From Amblyomma americanum (lineage: Eukaryota; Arthropoda; Arachnida; Ixodida; Ixodidae), in contig NW_027526485.1 in assembly GCF_052857255.1 (NCBI RefSeq), positions 124,001-188,000 on the forward strand: 64,000 bases of DNA, in the 5' to 3' direction. Numbering within the stretch: position 1 is the first letter of the stretch; each line of letters begins with the position of its first letter. Below are positions 45,341 to 57,800 of the stretch, in pieces. A program made the translations under genes and the position numbers. A model generated the notes under the pieces. It did not search any database. It was given only the letters and a program-made list of their open reading frames with translations, and had not been told where the DNA came from.

Positions 45341-46239
45341 TTTCGGAAATAGTGTACGACCAAAAAAATCTTTACAAAGATCAAGTCGTTACAAAAAGGG
45401 AATTGAGGGGAACGCTCGCAGTTTTCTAGTGCACCACTGACTCGAACCTAAGTGATAAATGTTTGCGTAAGAACCGCATTGCTTGAAGGCATAGAAGCAA
45501 AAAAGCGTTGCTTGTATTACAATTACTGACGCCAGTGTTCAGAGAGGCGCATGAATTCACGAATTTTTTCCCTTTCATAAAAGGGTCTACTTTTTCTTCT
45601 GAATGCGGATGAACCAGATTGATTTTCATGATATGCAGACCTTTCTTTCGTGTATATTGTACTGGATCCAATCAAAAGCAGTGGAGCCTTTCGGTTTTGT
45701 GAACCAGTACGTAAGCACTGGGTGGGGTGTTAAAATTGGCAAACCAAGAGGCAAGTGATCCACCAATAGCGTGCCAGCTTACGTAAAACTTGTACGAATA
45801 AATGTAGAGACAGCTGAGAACGCAGTGTAAAATGCGGATTTATTAACAAGTTACTTGAACCAAAGTTATAAAATAAGAGATATGCGTTATCTGGAATGGG
45901 TTTTCCTTCCACTTGCGCCATCCAAGGAAATTATAAATCCCACCGAGTCATATCATTAGCTAAGAATACCTTTGCGAAGGTAGTACTACAGTTGATCCTC
46001 ATGATAACGTAACGGATTACAACGAAATAACATAAATAACAAAGGAACGACGCCTCTCCCTAGAAGCTCGGCTAACACTGCCTATAACGAAGATGGGGCT
46101 ATAACGAAGGAATCGCAGCTCCCCTTTGACTTCGTTATAACGAGGCCTAACTTTACTTTCTTAATGCCCCAGTGCACGTATTGAAAATGTAGATGTGGTT
46201 GAGACCTGTCGATTCAGTATTTCTGGCGGCAACATACTT
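45341..46239. other. Intergenic sequence with short inverted TTCGTTATAACG words
   Basis: CTATAACGAAG occurs in near-identical form twice and in inverted form (CTTCGTTATAACG) once within 46080-46150. This may be a scrap of a DNA-transposon terminus. No gene is supported. Confidence 0.4.
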
Positions 46240-46352
46240 TCTGCGCGTTTTTTCCACCGCAAATTAATAAAGATAGCAAAATATGAAGGAAATCTCGCGC
46301 ATTCTGCGCTACACAATTGCAGCCTGCGCAACCGTGTTCTGAAGTTGTGCTG
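46240..46352. repeat. Dispersed repeat, copy 2
   Basis: Same order of words as 18112-18240 ('AAAATATGAAGGAA', 'AGCCTGCGCAAC'). It directly abuts the SINE at 46355. Confidence 0.5.
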
Positions 46353-46354
46353 AG

Positions 46355-46492
46355 TGTGCGATATATCGCACAGTACACGGACCTCTAAAATTTCGGCTTC
46401 CATCAAAATTCAGCCGCTACGGCAGGGATCGAACCCGCGTCTTTTGTGCCAACAGCCCAGCGCCATAACCACTGAGCCACCGCGGCGGGTTC
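46355..46492 (-). mobile_element. tRNA-derived SINE, 3'-truncated (short-tail subtype by body wording)
   Basis: The minus strand starts with CCCGCCGCGGTGGCTCAGTGG (A box) and contains GGGTTCGATCCC (B box), then 'GAATTTTGATGGAAGCCGAA'. The element stops where the 'GTGCACG' region would begin and is replaced by the dispersed repeat. Confidence 0.85.
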
Positions 46493-46875
46493 AAGGTTTA
46501 CTGTCGCTACAGTAGACTTGTTAAAATAAAACAAAAATTTGGTTTTATTTTGATTAAGCTTAGGTTTCTTGCAACCAGAATACATCTTCCTGCATGCGGA
46601 AATCCTTCCGCGAGCTTTATGTGCCAAACGCGTTTCGTCTTCCTATTTGAAACTGCGCAAGGCGATGAAATAACACTTCTTAGCTCGCTGCTTTTTAATA
46701 TTCGTTTGACGCTACTTGTTCTGATGCGGTGTTTTCATTCCTATTCTATGATTACAGGTTTTATGCTTCCTTTTCAAGATACCCGGTGAGAGTTGAGGAG
46801 ACACTGCACAGCTAGCCTTTCATTTCGTGTCCTCCAGCGTATCGAGCGAGGCGTCCACTTATCGTTAGAAGTTTA
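46493..46875. other. Spacer, nothing recognised
   Basis: No gene or repeat supported. Confidence 0.4.
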
Positions 46876-47248
46876 TGTAGTCGCGAATCTTTGCAGTGTT
46901 TGTCCATTCTTCAAAGCTACTGTAGCACCGCTTTATCTCTTTTTTGCGATGCAAGACGCGACCAGATTTATCTCCACTGATCGCATGCAGGCAGACGTGA
47001 CTCTACTTTGTTCCAGAATAATCTAGTAACTTTGCACACCGTATCTTGAAAATTCGCTATCAGCTTTAAATTGAGCACGGCTGACAGCGGCGGGTATTCT
47101 GTTCGACGACTTCCGAGAACCCTTGTTGCTACGCCGTCGCTGAGTGATTGTCTATTGCGGGAGCAATTTAACCCAAATGAAGAGTTTTGTTAAGGCACGA
47201 TTTTCGCAGCCTTTCTCCTCTACGGACTGCAGTCACAACTTCATGACA
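46876..47248 (+). mobile_element. Diverged solo LTR related to the gypsy element
   Basis: It aligns over its whole length with the LTRs at 24552 and 30070: 'TCGCGAATCTTTGCAGTGT', 'GCGACCAGATTTATCTCC', 'TTCGCTATCAGCTTTAAATT', 'GAGCACGGCTGACAGCGG', 'TCTGTTCGACGAC' and the end '...CATGACA'. Many substitutions separate it from both. No internal region or second LTR is adjacent, so it is a solo LTR. No clear target duplication remains. Confidence 0.85.
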
Positions 47249-47736
47249 ATATCGAAGGAAATTCTTGCACTTTTAAGTGAGCATTTCTCAGCACGACAGG
47301 ATTTGTCAGTGTATGGTCACCTTTATGTAATTTCTTCGGCGGCTGCATCATTATTCTGAGAGTGAGGACTGTATTAAAAGGGCCTAACGCCAGCACATGG
47401 CCTCTCCATCACCTACCCTATTTCTGCGAGACATCAGAGCATATTGTCATTTCTTTCCCATTGGCATCTGGATAAATGGTGGTTGATCTTTTGATGGGAT
47501 TCACCACCAGCGCAACTGTTTAGAGCTGGAGAATGTGGAGGCTACATGTGAGAGACTGATGGGGTTTGCAACTTTTGCAGAAGTTCCTGCGCTAGCCTGC
47601 TCTTGGCAAGAATGGCCCTGTGGATGCTTTAAAGAGGCGCCACTCCCACTTCTTGAAGGAGCGTTTCTATTTCGCCTATACGGTGGGCTTTTCGTTTGGA
47701 CAATGACGCACTCTGTTTAAAGCCTTTTTACAGCTG
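47249..47736. other. Spacer, nothing recognised
   Basis: No coding motif or repeat boundary was seen. Confidence 0.4.
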
Positions 47737-47737
47737 A

Positions 47738-47970
47738 GGCCGCCGCTGTGGCTCAGTGGTTATGTAACTATGCTTCTGACCCCAAAAACGCGGATTCGAT
47801 CCCGGCTACGGCAGTCGCATTTCGATGAAGGCGAAGTACTAGAGGACCGTGCACTGTGATTATTTCAGTGTACGATAACGAATCTAAGGTGGTCGTAATT
47901 ATCCGAAGCCCTCCACTACGACGCCCTCATATCCTGAGCTGCTTTGGGATGATAACCCTATAAAGCAAAA
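47738..47970 (+). mobile_element. tRNA-derived SINE, short-tail subtype
   Basis: A box GGCTCAGTGGTTATG and B box GATTCGATCCC are followed by 'GCATTTCGATGAAGGCGAAG', 'TTTCAGTGTACGATAACGAA' and the tail 'GCTTTGGGATGATAACCC' with an A-rich end. Confidence 0.88.
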
Positions 47971-49889
47971 ACCACCTTTGCGCAGATAACTACAATGACA
48001 GCGCGCTCTGCAGCGGTTGCGTTTTAAGAGGAGGGAAAGTTAATCACTTAAAAAGACAGTGGTGTCTTCCTGTGATTATGTGCTCCTGGTGTCACCAATT
48101 TACGGGTACACCAGACCCTAAAAAGATTTTACCTCCCCATTAAAAAAGGATCGTGAAATCAAGCTCAGACAGAAACGCGGGACCACGAAAGGATTTTTCA
48201 GGCTCTTCGCGGGCAACGCGAGAAAATATATTTCAGGCAATCGCGTGCCGCCTAAACATTTCGTTCCTGGTTTACATCGCAAAGATTTAAATTTTCAAAA
48301 CATATCATTTTCATTCTTGCAGGTGTTCACAAGGCGTAATCTGAAGAGATCATCGGGGATTTTCGCCATACGGACGGGTGGTGAAGTTAACCAGCAACCC
48401 TTAGGCCGAATCAGTCACGCCCCCCCCCCCCCCCCTCCTCCATAAGCCCTAATTGGAATTACCATGGACTTTCAGCAGGAACCTAACCACCAAGTGAAAA
48501 ACGGTGAGGGGGATTTGGGGGGAAGTCGCTTTCGCCGCTTCCGGCCTCGAGAATGGGTCGCAGTGAACGAGTTCACTGAACCGCGCTTTCTACACATGGG
48601 ACGCGGTTCAGAGATTTTACAGATTTGTCATATTTCTACAAAACAGAGCGACAGCACACAAAGCTGTACTTGACAAATAAAGGAGTACAAAGAGATATTG
48701 CAACACTGTACCCGTAAATCAGCAGCCAAGGAACAAAAAAAAAATTCTAACCGCCCTCTGCGACATTCTGGCGACTTGAATGTTCGCGGTAGGGTCCGAC
48801 CCGAAGACTATCTTCTGTTCCCTAGATCATTCGTGGCTCGCAGACAGACTTGTCGCTGCGGAAGTCGTGCGGTAGAGCTTTCTTTTAGGTAGCACTCATA
48901 CGTGTATACGGATTTTATGCGTGTATAGAGATTTTTCTTAGCGGTATAATTTTTAGCAGTGTCATAGGAACAGCACAGTAAATCAGGCTTGGAAACTCAT
49001 GTTCTCATCACATATGGGAAATTTGCTCAGCGTGTTTTTATCTTTTTGCTCGGGTAAAGAGCGGGTTTCTTTCCGCATTCAACCTTCTGAGTCGTGAATA
49101 CTATTCTCTAATGTTTCACAAAACGTTACGTCTGAATTCTGAACTCTTGAATGCGCCTTTGTGAGGTGCCTTGAGCGCTTTAATTAAAATTCTCAAGAAT
49201 TTTCATAACCTCAAGAGAATTTCCTACCATGGATAATATGGCTTCTCTGGCTATATCGTAGTTTTTCGAAGTTTAGAGAACGGCTATGTATATGACCACC
49301 AAGTTGAGTAGTTGAGTCCGATCAGCCACACCATTCGCCCTGGCATCGTCGTTTCGTAGTACGTAGGTACACGAAGCAGAGGCCTGCATTTGTGGATAAA
49401 ACGCAAACTTGAGAGCAGTTATTTCGTCAGATGGTGTTGTGTACATATTTCAAGGCAACTCTTCTGTTTACGCAGAAAATATCTCCTTTCCCTTAAGCTT
49501 GTACTTCACTCGCTCTTTGACACCTAACTGAAGTGGATGCATATTTTCAACTCATATAAATCACGTGTATTCTTTGCGTACGCTTCTCTCTTTGTTTTTT
49601 GTTGTATTATTGGTGATAATTTGGATAGTTCTTATAAGCACTTGTACAGTGTATTTTTGGCTTTCATTCATATCGACAGTGTAAAGTTTTCTTTTTATGA
49701 ATGGCTTGGCTGCAATTTTTTTTATTTCTGAGATCGTGTATTACAGCATTTCACACGAATTTCTGACGCCTCTTAGTTTTGTGCGAAGTGCGTAGACATA
49801 TTGATCTACTCAGATGAAATACTGATTTCAAAAGTGGCGATCTGAATAATGTGGTGTTAATATAGAATGAATTCTAATGTTCTCTAGTA
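47971..49889. other. Intergenic sequence, no supported gene
   Basis: Mostly AT-rich. A run of 16 C at about 48420-48435 is the only striking simple sequence. Small frames have no recognisable content. Confidence 0.5.
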
Positions 49890-50118
49890 ACTGCGCCACC
49901 GCGGTTGCACAGCAGATGTGGAGCTCGGCTGCGGCTACGTTCAAATCGACGCTGGTCGCATTTCTATGGGGGCGGAGTGATACAGGCCCTTGGACTGCCT
50001 GATGTCAGTGCACGTTGATCAACCCCAGGTGACCGAAATTATCCGCAGCCCCTCACTACTGCATCCCTCATAACACGAGTCGCATCGGCATGTGAACCCC
50101 ATAAGACAAAACAAAACT
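49890..50118 (+). mobile_element. tRNA-derived SINE, short-tail subtype, old
   Basis: The tRNA-like head is degraded (CCACCGCGGTTGCACAGCAG..., 'CGTTCAAATCGACGC' for the B box). 'GATGTCAGTGCACGTTGA' and 'CCCCAGGTGACCGAAATTAT' are clear. The end reads 'ATGTGAACCCCATAAGAC'. Confidence 0.8.
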
Positions 50119-50602
50119 GATGGGCTTCGAAACGATACAACCATTGTACGGTCTAAATTTAAAGGGTGGCCAGAGAAGAGAGTAACCGCGTTCTAATCGG
50201 CATACATGTAGCCTGGGGCTACACAGAGTGCGCAAACATCAGACGCTGCCACAGCTATATATTTGCGTTATGCACAATGGGACGAAAAAAGCTATCCACT
50301 TCCGAGGGCTATCAGAGCTGCATTTGAAAGCCGGGCAGCCCAAATCGCATTACCGATTGTACGCGTATCGCGGCTTAAAATGCATTGTCCTCGCTTGAAA
50401 TTTTTTTGATAGTTTGAGTATTCGTCGATGTGGTGCATTTTCTCACTGTGTCTACATACTGTGTGTTGTTTAGTACCAGTTTGTTACAGTGCGTTGTGCC
50501 AAATGGTGTGGCATTTTTGAACCATTGCACGAAAATGTCTAATGTGGTGGTACTAAACATCAGATCTTCCCTAAAGTACACTTTTTACCAACGTTGATTT
50601 CA
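50119..50602 (+). other. Probable intron or upstream region of the zinc-finger exon
   Basis: No coding pattern. It ends in a pyrimidine stretch and TTGATTTCAG (50594-50603), which fits a 3' splice site directly before the zinc-finger coding sequence. Confidence 0.45.
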
Positions 50603-51355
50603 GATGTTGCATCCAATCCGGAATACCCTCCTGCGAGTTCTGTTCTACAATCGCCGTCTACCTCTCGGCCCGGATGTGTGATGCATGGAAATTGGAAGCA
50701 CCAGGGCTCTTCGATGGCTACGAATGAAGAAAACTCTGTTCAGTATCAGAACCCTGGCATAACAGGAGAGCCCTTACGATGCCCCCATTGCCCGTACACT
50801 TCTACGAAACACGCCGATGTTAAGAGACACATCAATACGCACGCCCCAGGAGAGAAATTTAAATGCCCCCTGTGCTTAAAGGCGTTCGCTACGTCCAGCA
50901 ACCTTAAAAGGCATATGTCCTCCCACACTGGGGAAAAACCTTACAAGTGCGAAAACTGCCTTTTTGCAGCTGTTACAAATAGCCAGCTTGTTCGGCACAG
51001 GCGTATGCACACAGGCGATAAACCTTACAAGTGCGACAACTGCCCGTTTTCAGCGGTTACAAGTGGCGACCTAGTTCGGCACATGCGTAGGCACACAGGT
51101 GAAAGACCCTACAAGTGCGACAGGTGCCCTTATGCAGCAGCTAGAAGTGACGACCTTCTTCGGCACATGCGTGGGCATACAGGCGAAAAACCCCACAAAT
51201 GTGAAGTGTGTTCGTATTCGACGATTCAGAAAGGGCATTTAGACCGTCACATGCTTACGCATAAAAGCGCTGAAGGCTTTCATTGTAGTCTATGTTCTTT
51301 AGTGTTTTCAAGTATCCAGAGCCTCAAACAGCACATCTCCGGCCACAGGCTGTGA
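50603..51355 (+). CDS. C2H2 zinc-finger protein, seven fingers (probable last exon)
   Basis: An open frame of about 250 codons ends at a TGA (51353-51355). After a Ser/Pro-rich N-terminal ~60 residues come seven C2H2 fingers (residues ~63-83, 91-111, 119-139, 147-167, 175-195, 203-223 and 231-251, counted from the TTG at 50594). Most are joined by TGEKPYK-type linkers, which indicates sequence-specific DNA binding in the nucleus. Every finger keeps its two Cys and two His. There is no good ATG at the 5' end: the frame runs back into a splice-acceptor-like TTTCAG at 50603, so this is probably the last exon, with the start upstream. In-frame ATGs at 50681 and 50714 would leave the fingers intact if used. 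It has no transposase or LINE features and no premature stop. This is the best host-gene candidate in the window. Orthology not determined. Confidence 0.85.
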   Translation, partial: DVASNPEYPPASSVLQSPSTSRPGCVMHGNWKHQGSSMATNEENSVQYQNPGITGEPLRCPHCPYTSTKHADVKRHINTHAPGEKFKCPLCLKAFATSSNLKRHMSSHTGEKPYKCENCLFAAVTNSQLVRHRRMHTGDKPYKCDNCPFSAVTSGDLVRHMRRHTGERPYKCDRCPYAAARSDDLLRHMRGHTGEKPHKCEVCSYSTIQKGHLDRHMLTHKSAEGFHCSLCSLVFSSIQSLKQHISGHRL

Positions 51356-51658
51356 ATTGTTTAATAATACGCGCGTGTGATGATGAAACTGGGTAGAGGC
51401 ACAACACTCCACGCAGAAATAATTATCCATTCATTGCAGACACGAGGGAAGTATTAGGTTATATGTGAAATATAAAGTTTACATCCACCGTTTTTGAACG
51501 ACATTGTTACCACGAGGCGGTGTTAGCAAGAGCTTTGCAGGTTCGAGTCATTAACATCTAATTAATCTGAGCTATTGTAGCCTTAGACAGAGCGCATTAA
51601 GTGCACCGATTTTTCTGCAGAACAGCTGTTGGTGTGTATTGTGGATAATTTTGATACC

Positions 51659-51664
51659 AATAAA
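51659..51664 (+). terminator. Candidate polyadenylation signal after the zinc-finger exon
   Basis: AATAAA lies ~300 bp after the stop codon in the same orientation. Other AT-rich hexamers nearby make it only a candidate. Confidence 0.35.
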
Positions 51665-53649
51665 GTGGAGACTTCGAATACCACCGTCGTTCAGCGCAAA
51701 CTCTTTCAAAATTTGACAGTGCAACTTATCGCAAAACATATTCCTCTTTATTTAGAACATTTATTCATTAAATTCAGTATATTTATGGCGTACCATATGC
51801 CCTGTGGTAAGGAAGTTTAAAAGCAACCCATAAAGCATTTAGCGCAGTTAATGTTCAACCAGATAAAGCGTTTGGCAAGCCGCTACTGCAGTAGATGTGC
51901 TTCTTTCAGCCGCTGCCGCGTCCGGCTAGATTTTCGGTCATATGATAGGAAACATTATTTGCAAACTAGGTAAGCCGATTAACAGATGCTCACTCTACTC
52001 CTGCGCGCATAATGTTCTTGCCGAACCAGTCCTATTCATCGCATGCCTTCGTTGTGCAAGGGCCCCTGGCCTTCCCAGATGGCATATTGCGTGTACAAAA
52101 TTTAGCTCGAATACTTATATTTTGAAAGTCATTGAATACCGCCATCTTTTTCGATAGTGCTGCGCGCGTTCATGCGTAGCGTTGACGAGTGCAGCAGGTG
52201 CTCTTCGTGACCTGAGGAGGCTCTAGTCTAAAGAAAAAATCCGGAGGAAAATTGCCCGACAAGTAGACGAGGAGTGAGCACGGACGCCTCGCAATCGTCA
52301 ATTGATGTCAGATTTCTTTGTAATTAAAAAATTCTGCATCTATAGATATCGCAAATTGGGCTTTCAATATCATGGTACGTATATTCCGCGGGCTCGTAGC
52401 CAATGCCTTTGTTTGGAACTGAACTTATAAACACACGACATCGCGCCTGGCTGACTGCACAAGCGAAAGAGAAACAATCGTGTCCTGAGAAGAGCAACAC
52501 CACAATGTTGCGAAGTACCAATTAAGGGCTGCATAACACAATGGAGACCAATGATTTCATTTAAACCGTCATTCGGGACACATTTTGACCGACTCCGACA
52601 AACCGATTGCCTCCTAAGGACAGTATCTTCGGCTTGTAAGGCAAGGGTTAAATGTCTAAGAACAATTCGGGAAAAGGTGTAAACGAGAAGAAAAATCAGC
52701 AGGTTCTTAGATTGAATTTTCAAAACAGTAAACTGGCGCCTGGATGGCGCCCTCCCTTTTATCTCGCCTCATTTCCCCCTTCGATCCCCCCTTTCCTATT
52801 GGGGGAGGGAGGGGTGGGCTAACCCTGTCGAAAAAGCTCAGATTCGCTATTATGCCCCTCTCCCTTCCTAACCCGATCTTTCCCAACATAAGCTCCCACT
52901 CCAGCTAGTCCCTTGCTTTCCCCCTCCCTTCATCTATTTCAGGCTGTTAATCTTGCTGTCAGCCGTCCTAGTCTCCGGGGAGGGATCAGGATTGATTTCA
53001 AAACGTAGCCTTGAAATAAGATGTTTGTTGAGCAGGACGCAGATTCCTATTAATTTATATAAAAATGTAACTTTTTCCTTAGGAGCTGTCTGCAGTCGAA
53101 GACACCACCACCGAACTTTTATGCGTCAAAACACAAGCTGTCAGTTGCTGACGCAAGGACTGCCGTGCCATCCAGGATAAACGCCTCCGAGGTTACCACC
53201 GATTAGGTGGCACATTTCTGAAAGTAGCTGCCATAATCCTTGATCGATTACGGTGTCTAATCTTTCGATTTGCACCGTTTATATGATCGAAGAAAACATG
53301 CGAGACTACAGCAGCGGCACACAAAGAAAAAATGCAATTCGTATCGACAGCGACATTCTAAGACTAATAGTTGAGCATGCTGGGCTTAAACGAATGCATT
53401 CCGTGAGCAGTTAATCTACACTCTATGCAATTTTTGGTCTTTGTGCAGACTTCAAACACCAAATGTAAAACTGTCAGTTTCAAGCAGACACAGTGAGGCA
53501 CATATCACACTCTATTTATTCCTCCTGGTCTTCCTCTGCACCGGCGTAATTCTTCAGCTTTCATTTATGTTTGCTGCTCCTGCATTCGTGTTCCTTGTGA
53601 ACAAAGTCGTCGACGGTGCACAAGAACTGAAACTGATAACCAAGTAATG
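51665..53649. other. Intergenic sequence, no supported gene
   Basis: A C/T-rich low-complexity segment lies at about 52735-52960. Short frames have no recognisable domains. Confidence 0.5.
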
Positions 53650-53675
53650 TTGTTCACGAGCAAAAGCACGCCGCG

Positions 53676-54807
53676 GTGGCGCTCATTCCGCTTCCGGAAG
53701 CCGCAGCGTACGGTCGTGTGATGGGAAGCTCTGTGTGCGCTTTGTTATCGGTCATGCCTGGCCGAGGTTTCAGTGAGCGACGCCCACCAGTGGGCTATCG
53801 CTTAGTTTTACCTACGCTGCTTACGGGAGACGCATTGAAGACTACGGTTTTCCTTCACTTCGATATTTCCAAGCACCCTTATCGCATACAGGATTTTCGC
53901 GAGCCATTGGAAACTGCCGGTGCTCTACCCTTCGTGGCGGGCATTGGGCCCTTTCAAATGTCGCATGTGTGGATGTTGAAGCTGAAAACTGCGGAAGCGA
54001 AGGAACTACTGCTGACAGAAGGAGCACAAGAAGTGAAAAAAACGCTATTGTGCAGTCAATGAACCCAACAAACGCGAGTTGGCTTTCAGGGTGCACTGGG
54101 TGCCCTTCTATGTGTCGAATGAGTCTGTGTAGCAGGCTTTTGAAGACTTCGGAGATGTAACAGATGTCACTCGTGAGCAGTGGAACAGTCCGGGTTTGGA
54201 AGACGCCGAGTCGACAACCCGGCTGGTGCGTATGGTTCTGAAGGAGGGGCTCTCTATCGATGATTTACCACACATGTTCAAGTTTTACGGAGGGCAAGTG
54301 TTAGTGCTGGTGCCTGGTCCGCCAATATGCCTACGGTGCAAGAGGACGGGACATATTCGACGCGTCTGCCGCAAGCCGAGGTGCAGCTTATGTCGGTCCT
54401 TCGGACACGAAAGGGACGGATGCGTCCTCACGTATGCGCGTGTGGCTACGGGTACTGCTCCGCCGCATGACGACGGAAGCGAGCTGCTCATGGATCAGGA
54501 GGAACTTGAGAACGCCGGAGCCCCGCCCCCATCAGGACTCAGCAACGGCCCTGCTTTCGAGCAGCCGGAGCTGTCTGCTGGCAACGAGAAGTCACAAGGT
54601 GACCCCACTGCAGAAACGACTGGCAAGAAGGCGGATGCTGCTGCGCCGCCAGAAGAGCCAACGAAGGGCAGCACTACAGGCGACCACGACTCGGAGGAAC
54701 CGATGGATACGACAGTCGCTTCCATTAAGCGATCTCGTGACTTCGAAAAGGCACCGGCTACGGACAGAGAACTTCGTCGGCTAGAAAGACATTGTATAGG
54801 GGAGTGA
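53676..54807 (+). pseudogene. Tx1-like LINE ORF1, two zinc knuckles
   Basis: The first frame (53676-54062) has a beta-strand-rich N-terminal part ('HVWMLKLKTAEAKELLLTEG'). After a frameshift and an in-frame TAG (near 54130), 'RVHWVPFYVSN' and 'AFEDFGDVTDVTREQW' resemble an RNA-recognition-motif fold. The 54196-54807 frame holds 'CLRCKRTGHIRRVC' and 'CSLCRSFGHERDGC', both CX2CX4HX4C, followed by an acidic, Thr/Pro-rich tail to the stop. The product would be an RNA-binding chaperone of the LINE particle. One shift and one stop disable this copy. Confidence 0.75.
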
Positions 54808-54899
54808 GCCAAGAAAGGCAGGTTAGCCTTGTCACGGTCCTCGTCGTGACGAGAGACCCAAGCAGTGAGCTTTGAAAGCACTGTTGTTTGTTTCCTGTG

Positions 54900-57800
54900 T
54901 GTACTCTATGGCTTACTTGAAGAAACCGCTAAAAGTAGGCACGCTGAACGTACGAGGACTTGCCTCGAAGCGTAAGCAAGTGCTGTTGAACCGACTGTTC
55001 GGCGAGTTAGATCTAGATATCGCGGCTATTCAAGAAACAAAAGTTGAGGACGACCAGCAAACAGATAACATGGTGCTTGGTTTTCGGTCGCGATTCAATG
55101 TTGCTGTAAGCCATGTGGATGGTTTGTCGCCGGGATGCTGTCTTTTCCTGAGGAAAAACATAGGCATATTAAAGGAAAAAATAACTTGTCCAAGGGGGCG
55201 GTTTATCGTGTGTTACTTCACATACGAAACACTCGCGGTGACGGTTTTTTCCTGTATGCTCCTACGACACAAAAGGAACGCCGCGGATTTTTTAAACAGT
55301 TAGGGTCGTTCCTTGAATGCAGTCGAATGCCCATATTATTGGGTGATTTCAATTGTGCGTTAGACCCTAGAGATCGTTCAAATATAAAGCATGTATAAGA
55401 CCGGAGTGCTGATTTGTTGAAGCGTGTCCTGAACGAGTGCAGCTTAGAGGACGTAATGGGCCTGGCGAAAAGTCATAAACATGTGCATTTTACGCATTTT
55501 CAAGGACGTAGCCATGCACGACTTGACAGAATATAAGTCGCCGGAGTTTTCGCCTTCCTGTGAGCAGTATGAAGTGAAGCAAGTGTCCTTTAGTGACCAC
55601 TGCCTTGTTACGGTAACTTTGGGAGGAAGGAAGCAGCGTAAAACAAGAATGAACCGGGATATGTGGGAGATAAACTCAAGGCTTATAGAAGACGGCATAT
55701 GTTTAAGAAAAGTTAAGGAAGGCATGGTTATGTTTAATAATAGTGAAACAGGATGTATTGAATCTTGGGAACGCTTTAAGCAGGAGGTGAAAATTCGTGC
55801 CATTGAGCGTTCAAGCATAATAAAGTATGAGGAAAAAAAGAAGAAAAGCAACTGCGAGAGCTTCTGGCGAATTTATGGCGAGAAGAGGAACAAACGCAGG
55901 GCATGTACATGCATGACATAAAGGGCGCCAAAGTTAGTCTAGAAGCTTTAAATGCTCAGGAGTACAGAGGGCCAGCGATAAGAGCACGCACAGAAAAATG
56001 GCTTACTGGCGAAACGCCAACAAAACGCGCGCTCTCCAGTGAAAAGCGATACGCGCGCTCGAACCAGATCTCAGTTATCGAATACAAAGGGCAAATCCTG
56101 AGTGATCAAAGTGGAATTTTGAGTGCATTCGTGGAGCATTACCGTGAGCTGTTTACAAGCAAAGCACCAAGTGCGGAAAGGTTTCGGGAAAACTTTTTGC
56201 CTCTTATGCCAGTATTAAGAAATGAGATCACTGAAGAATTACAGAACGAATTAAGTATTGACGAAATAGTGACAGCAATTGGTGAACTGAATGCCGGAAA
56301 GTCGCCGGGACCTGACGGTTTGAGCGCGGCCTTTTATAATAGCTTTAAATATGACCTTGCCACTATGCTTTATAAGCTTTTCAAGGAGTGTTTTGAGGTC
56401 GGTAGGCTGCCACCTTCGTTTAGCAATGCTCATACGGTCTTAATTCCTAACGCAGATGACCCAGTCAAGCTAATAAAGGTTACAGGATATAGACCGATCA
56501 CGTTAACAAACGTTGATTATAGAATTCTGATGAACGTGTTAGCTAAGCAATTGCAATACGTCATTAAGGATATTGTTGGACCTCACCAAACGTGTGGAAT
56601 AAAAACAAGAAGCATATTTAAAAATATTCATGTAGCACGCAGCGTGCTCGTGTGCTGCGATGCTCTAAATAAGAAAGTGGCTATGGTTCAAATTGACTTT
56701 GAAAAAGCGTTCGATCGCGTGTCTCATGAAATACTCTACTGTTTGTTGGAACATATTGGTATTGGTTCAGTTGTCCTCAAAGGGATAAAAATGGCTTATG
56801 CATGTTGTTTGACACGTCTTATGATAAATAAACTGTTATGTGAAAGAATTGATGTAAGGGCATCTGTTCGACACGGATGCCCCACTGTCCCCTCTACTAT
56901 TTGCAATTTATTTGGAGCCTTTTTGTAGGATGATAACTGCGAGTGGGCACATGCGAGGTTTTAGGTTGGGAGCGTGTGAGGTGAGAATACTGGCATACGC
57001 TGATGACGTAGCGCTCTTTCGTGAAGACCGTAAAAGTGTTGTATAAGTGTTACAAATAACCAAAAGGTTTTGCAGGCAAACTGGCAGCGTTGTTAACTTA
57101 GACAAATGTCTCTGAGTCTGGCATGGGCAATGGGACTTACAACCAGAATTCTTCTGCGGAGTACGTTGGGCTACAACTTCCGGGGTCTATTTGGGAGTCC
57201 CGCTGAACAAATATGGGGAGAATACCAATTACAGGAATGAAAAAGCAGAAGAAATGCTAGACAGGACGAAAGGGTGAATGGGCCGTAATCTTTCCATTTT
57301 CGCGTATGCAACTGTATGTCACACCTTTCTTGTTGCAAGGATCATGTATTTACTCCAATAATATATTGTGCACGAAACAATATCCAAAGGTTCCATCGGG
57401 GATTTGCTGTTTTCATTTGGGCGTCCGATTGGAAACGAATTCGCAGAGATAATCTCTTCCGGAGAGTAAAGGTTGGCGGACTGCCTCTTATGCATCTATA
57501 TGTACGGCAGGTGGTTTTAAGGTTTTGTTTCTTGCGTGACGAAAATGACGCCTTCTTGCGAACATTCATACAAACCATGCTGACAGTGCACTTCCAGAAT
57601 TCCTTGTCTCTTCGTGCAATGCTCGGAGGTACACAGTGTCTCGCTTCCTGTGAGAGGTGGTCTGGTCGTTCAGGTTTTTGCAAGAGCGGTTCTCTCTAGA
57701 GTATTTAGCGAGTGTAACGCCGAAGCGACTATAGAAGGTCTTATTGAGCAGTTGTTTCCAGCTCCACTGTACAGAACCTTATAATGTGAAGGCCCTGGAA

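Noticed and set aside
51530..51560. B-box-like GGTTCGAGTC
   Set aside because: No A box or SINE body around it; isolated match.
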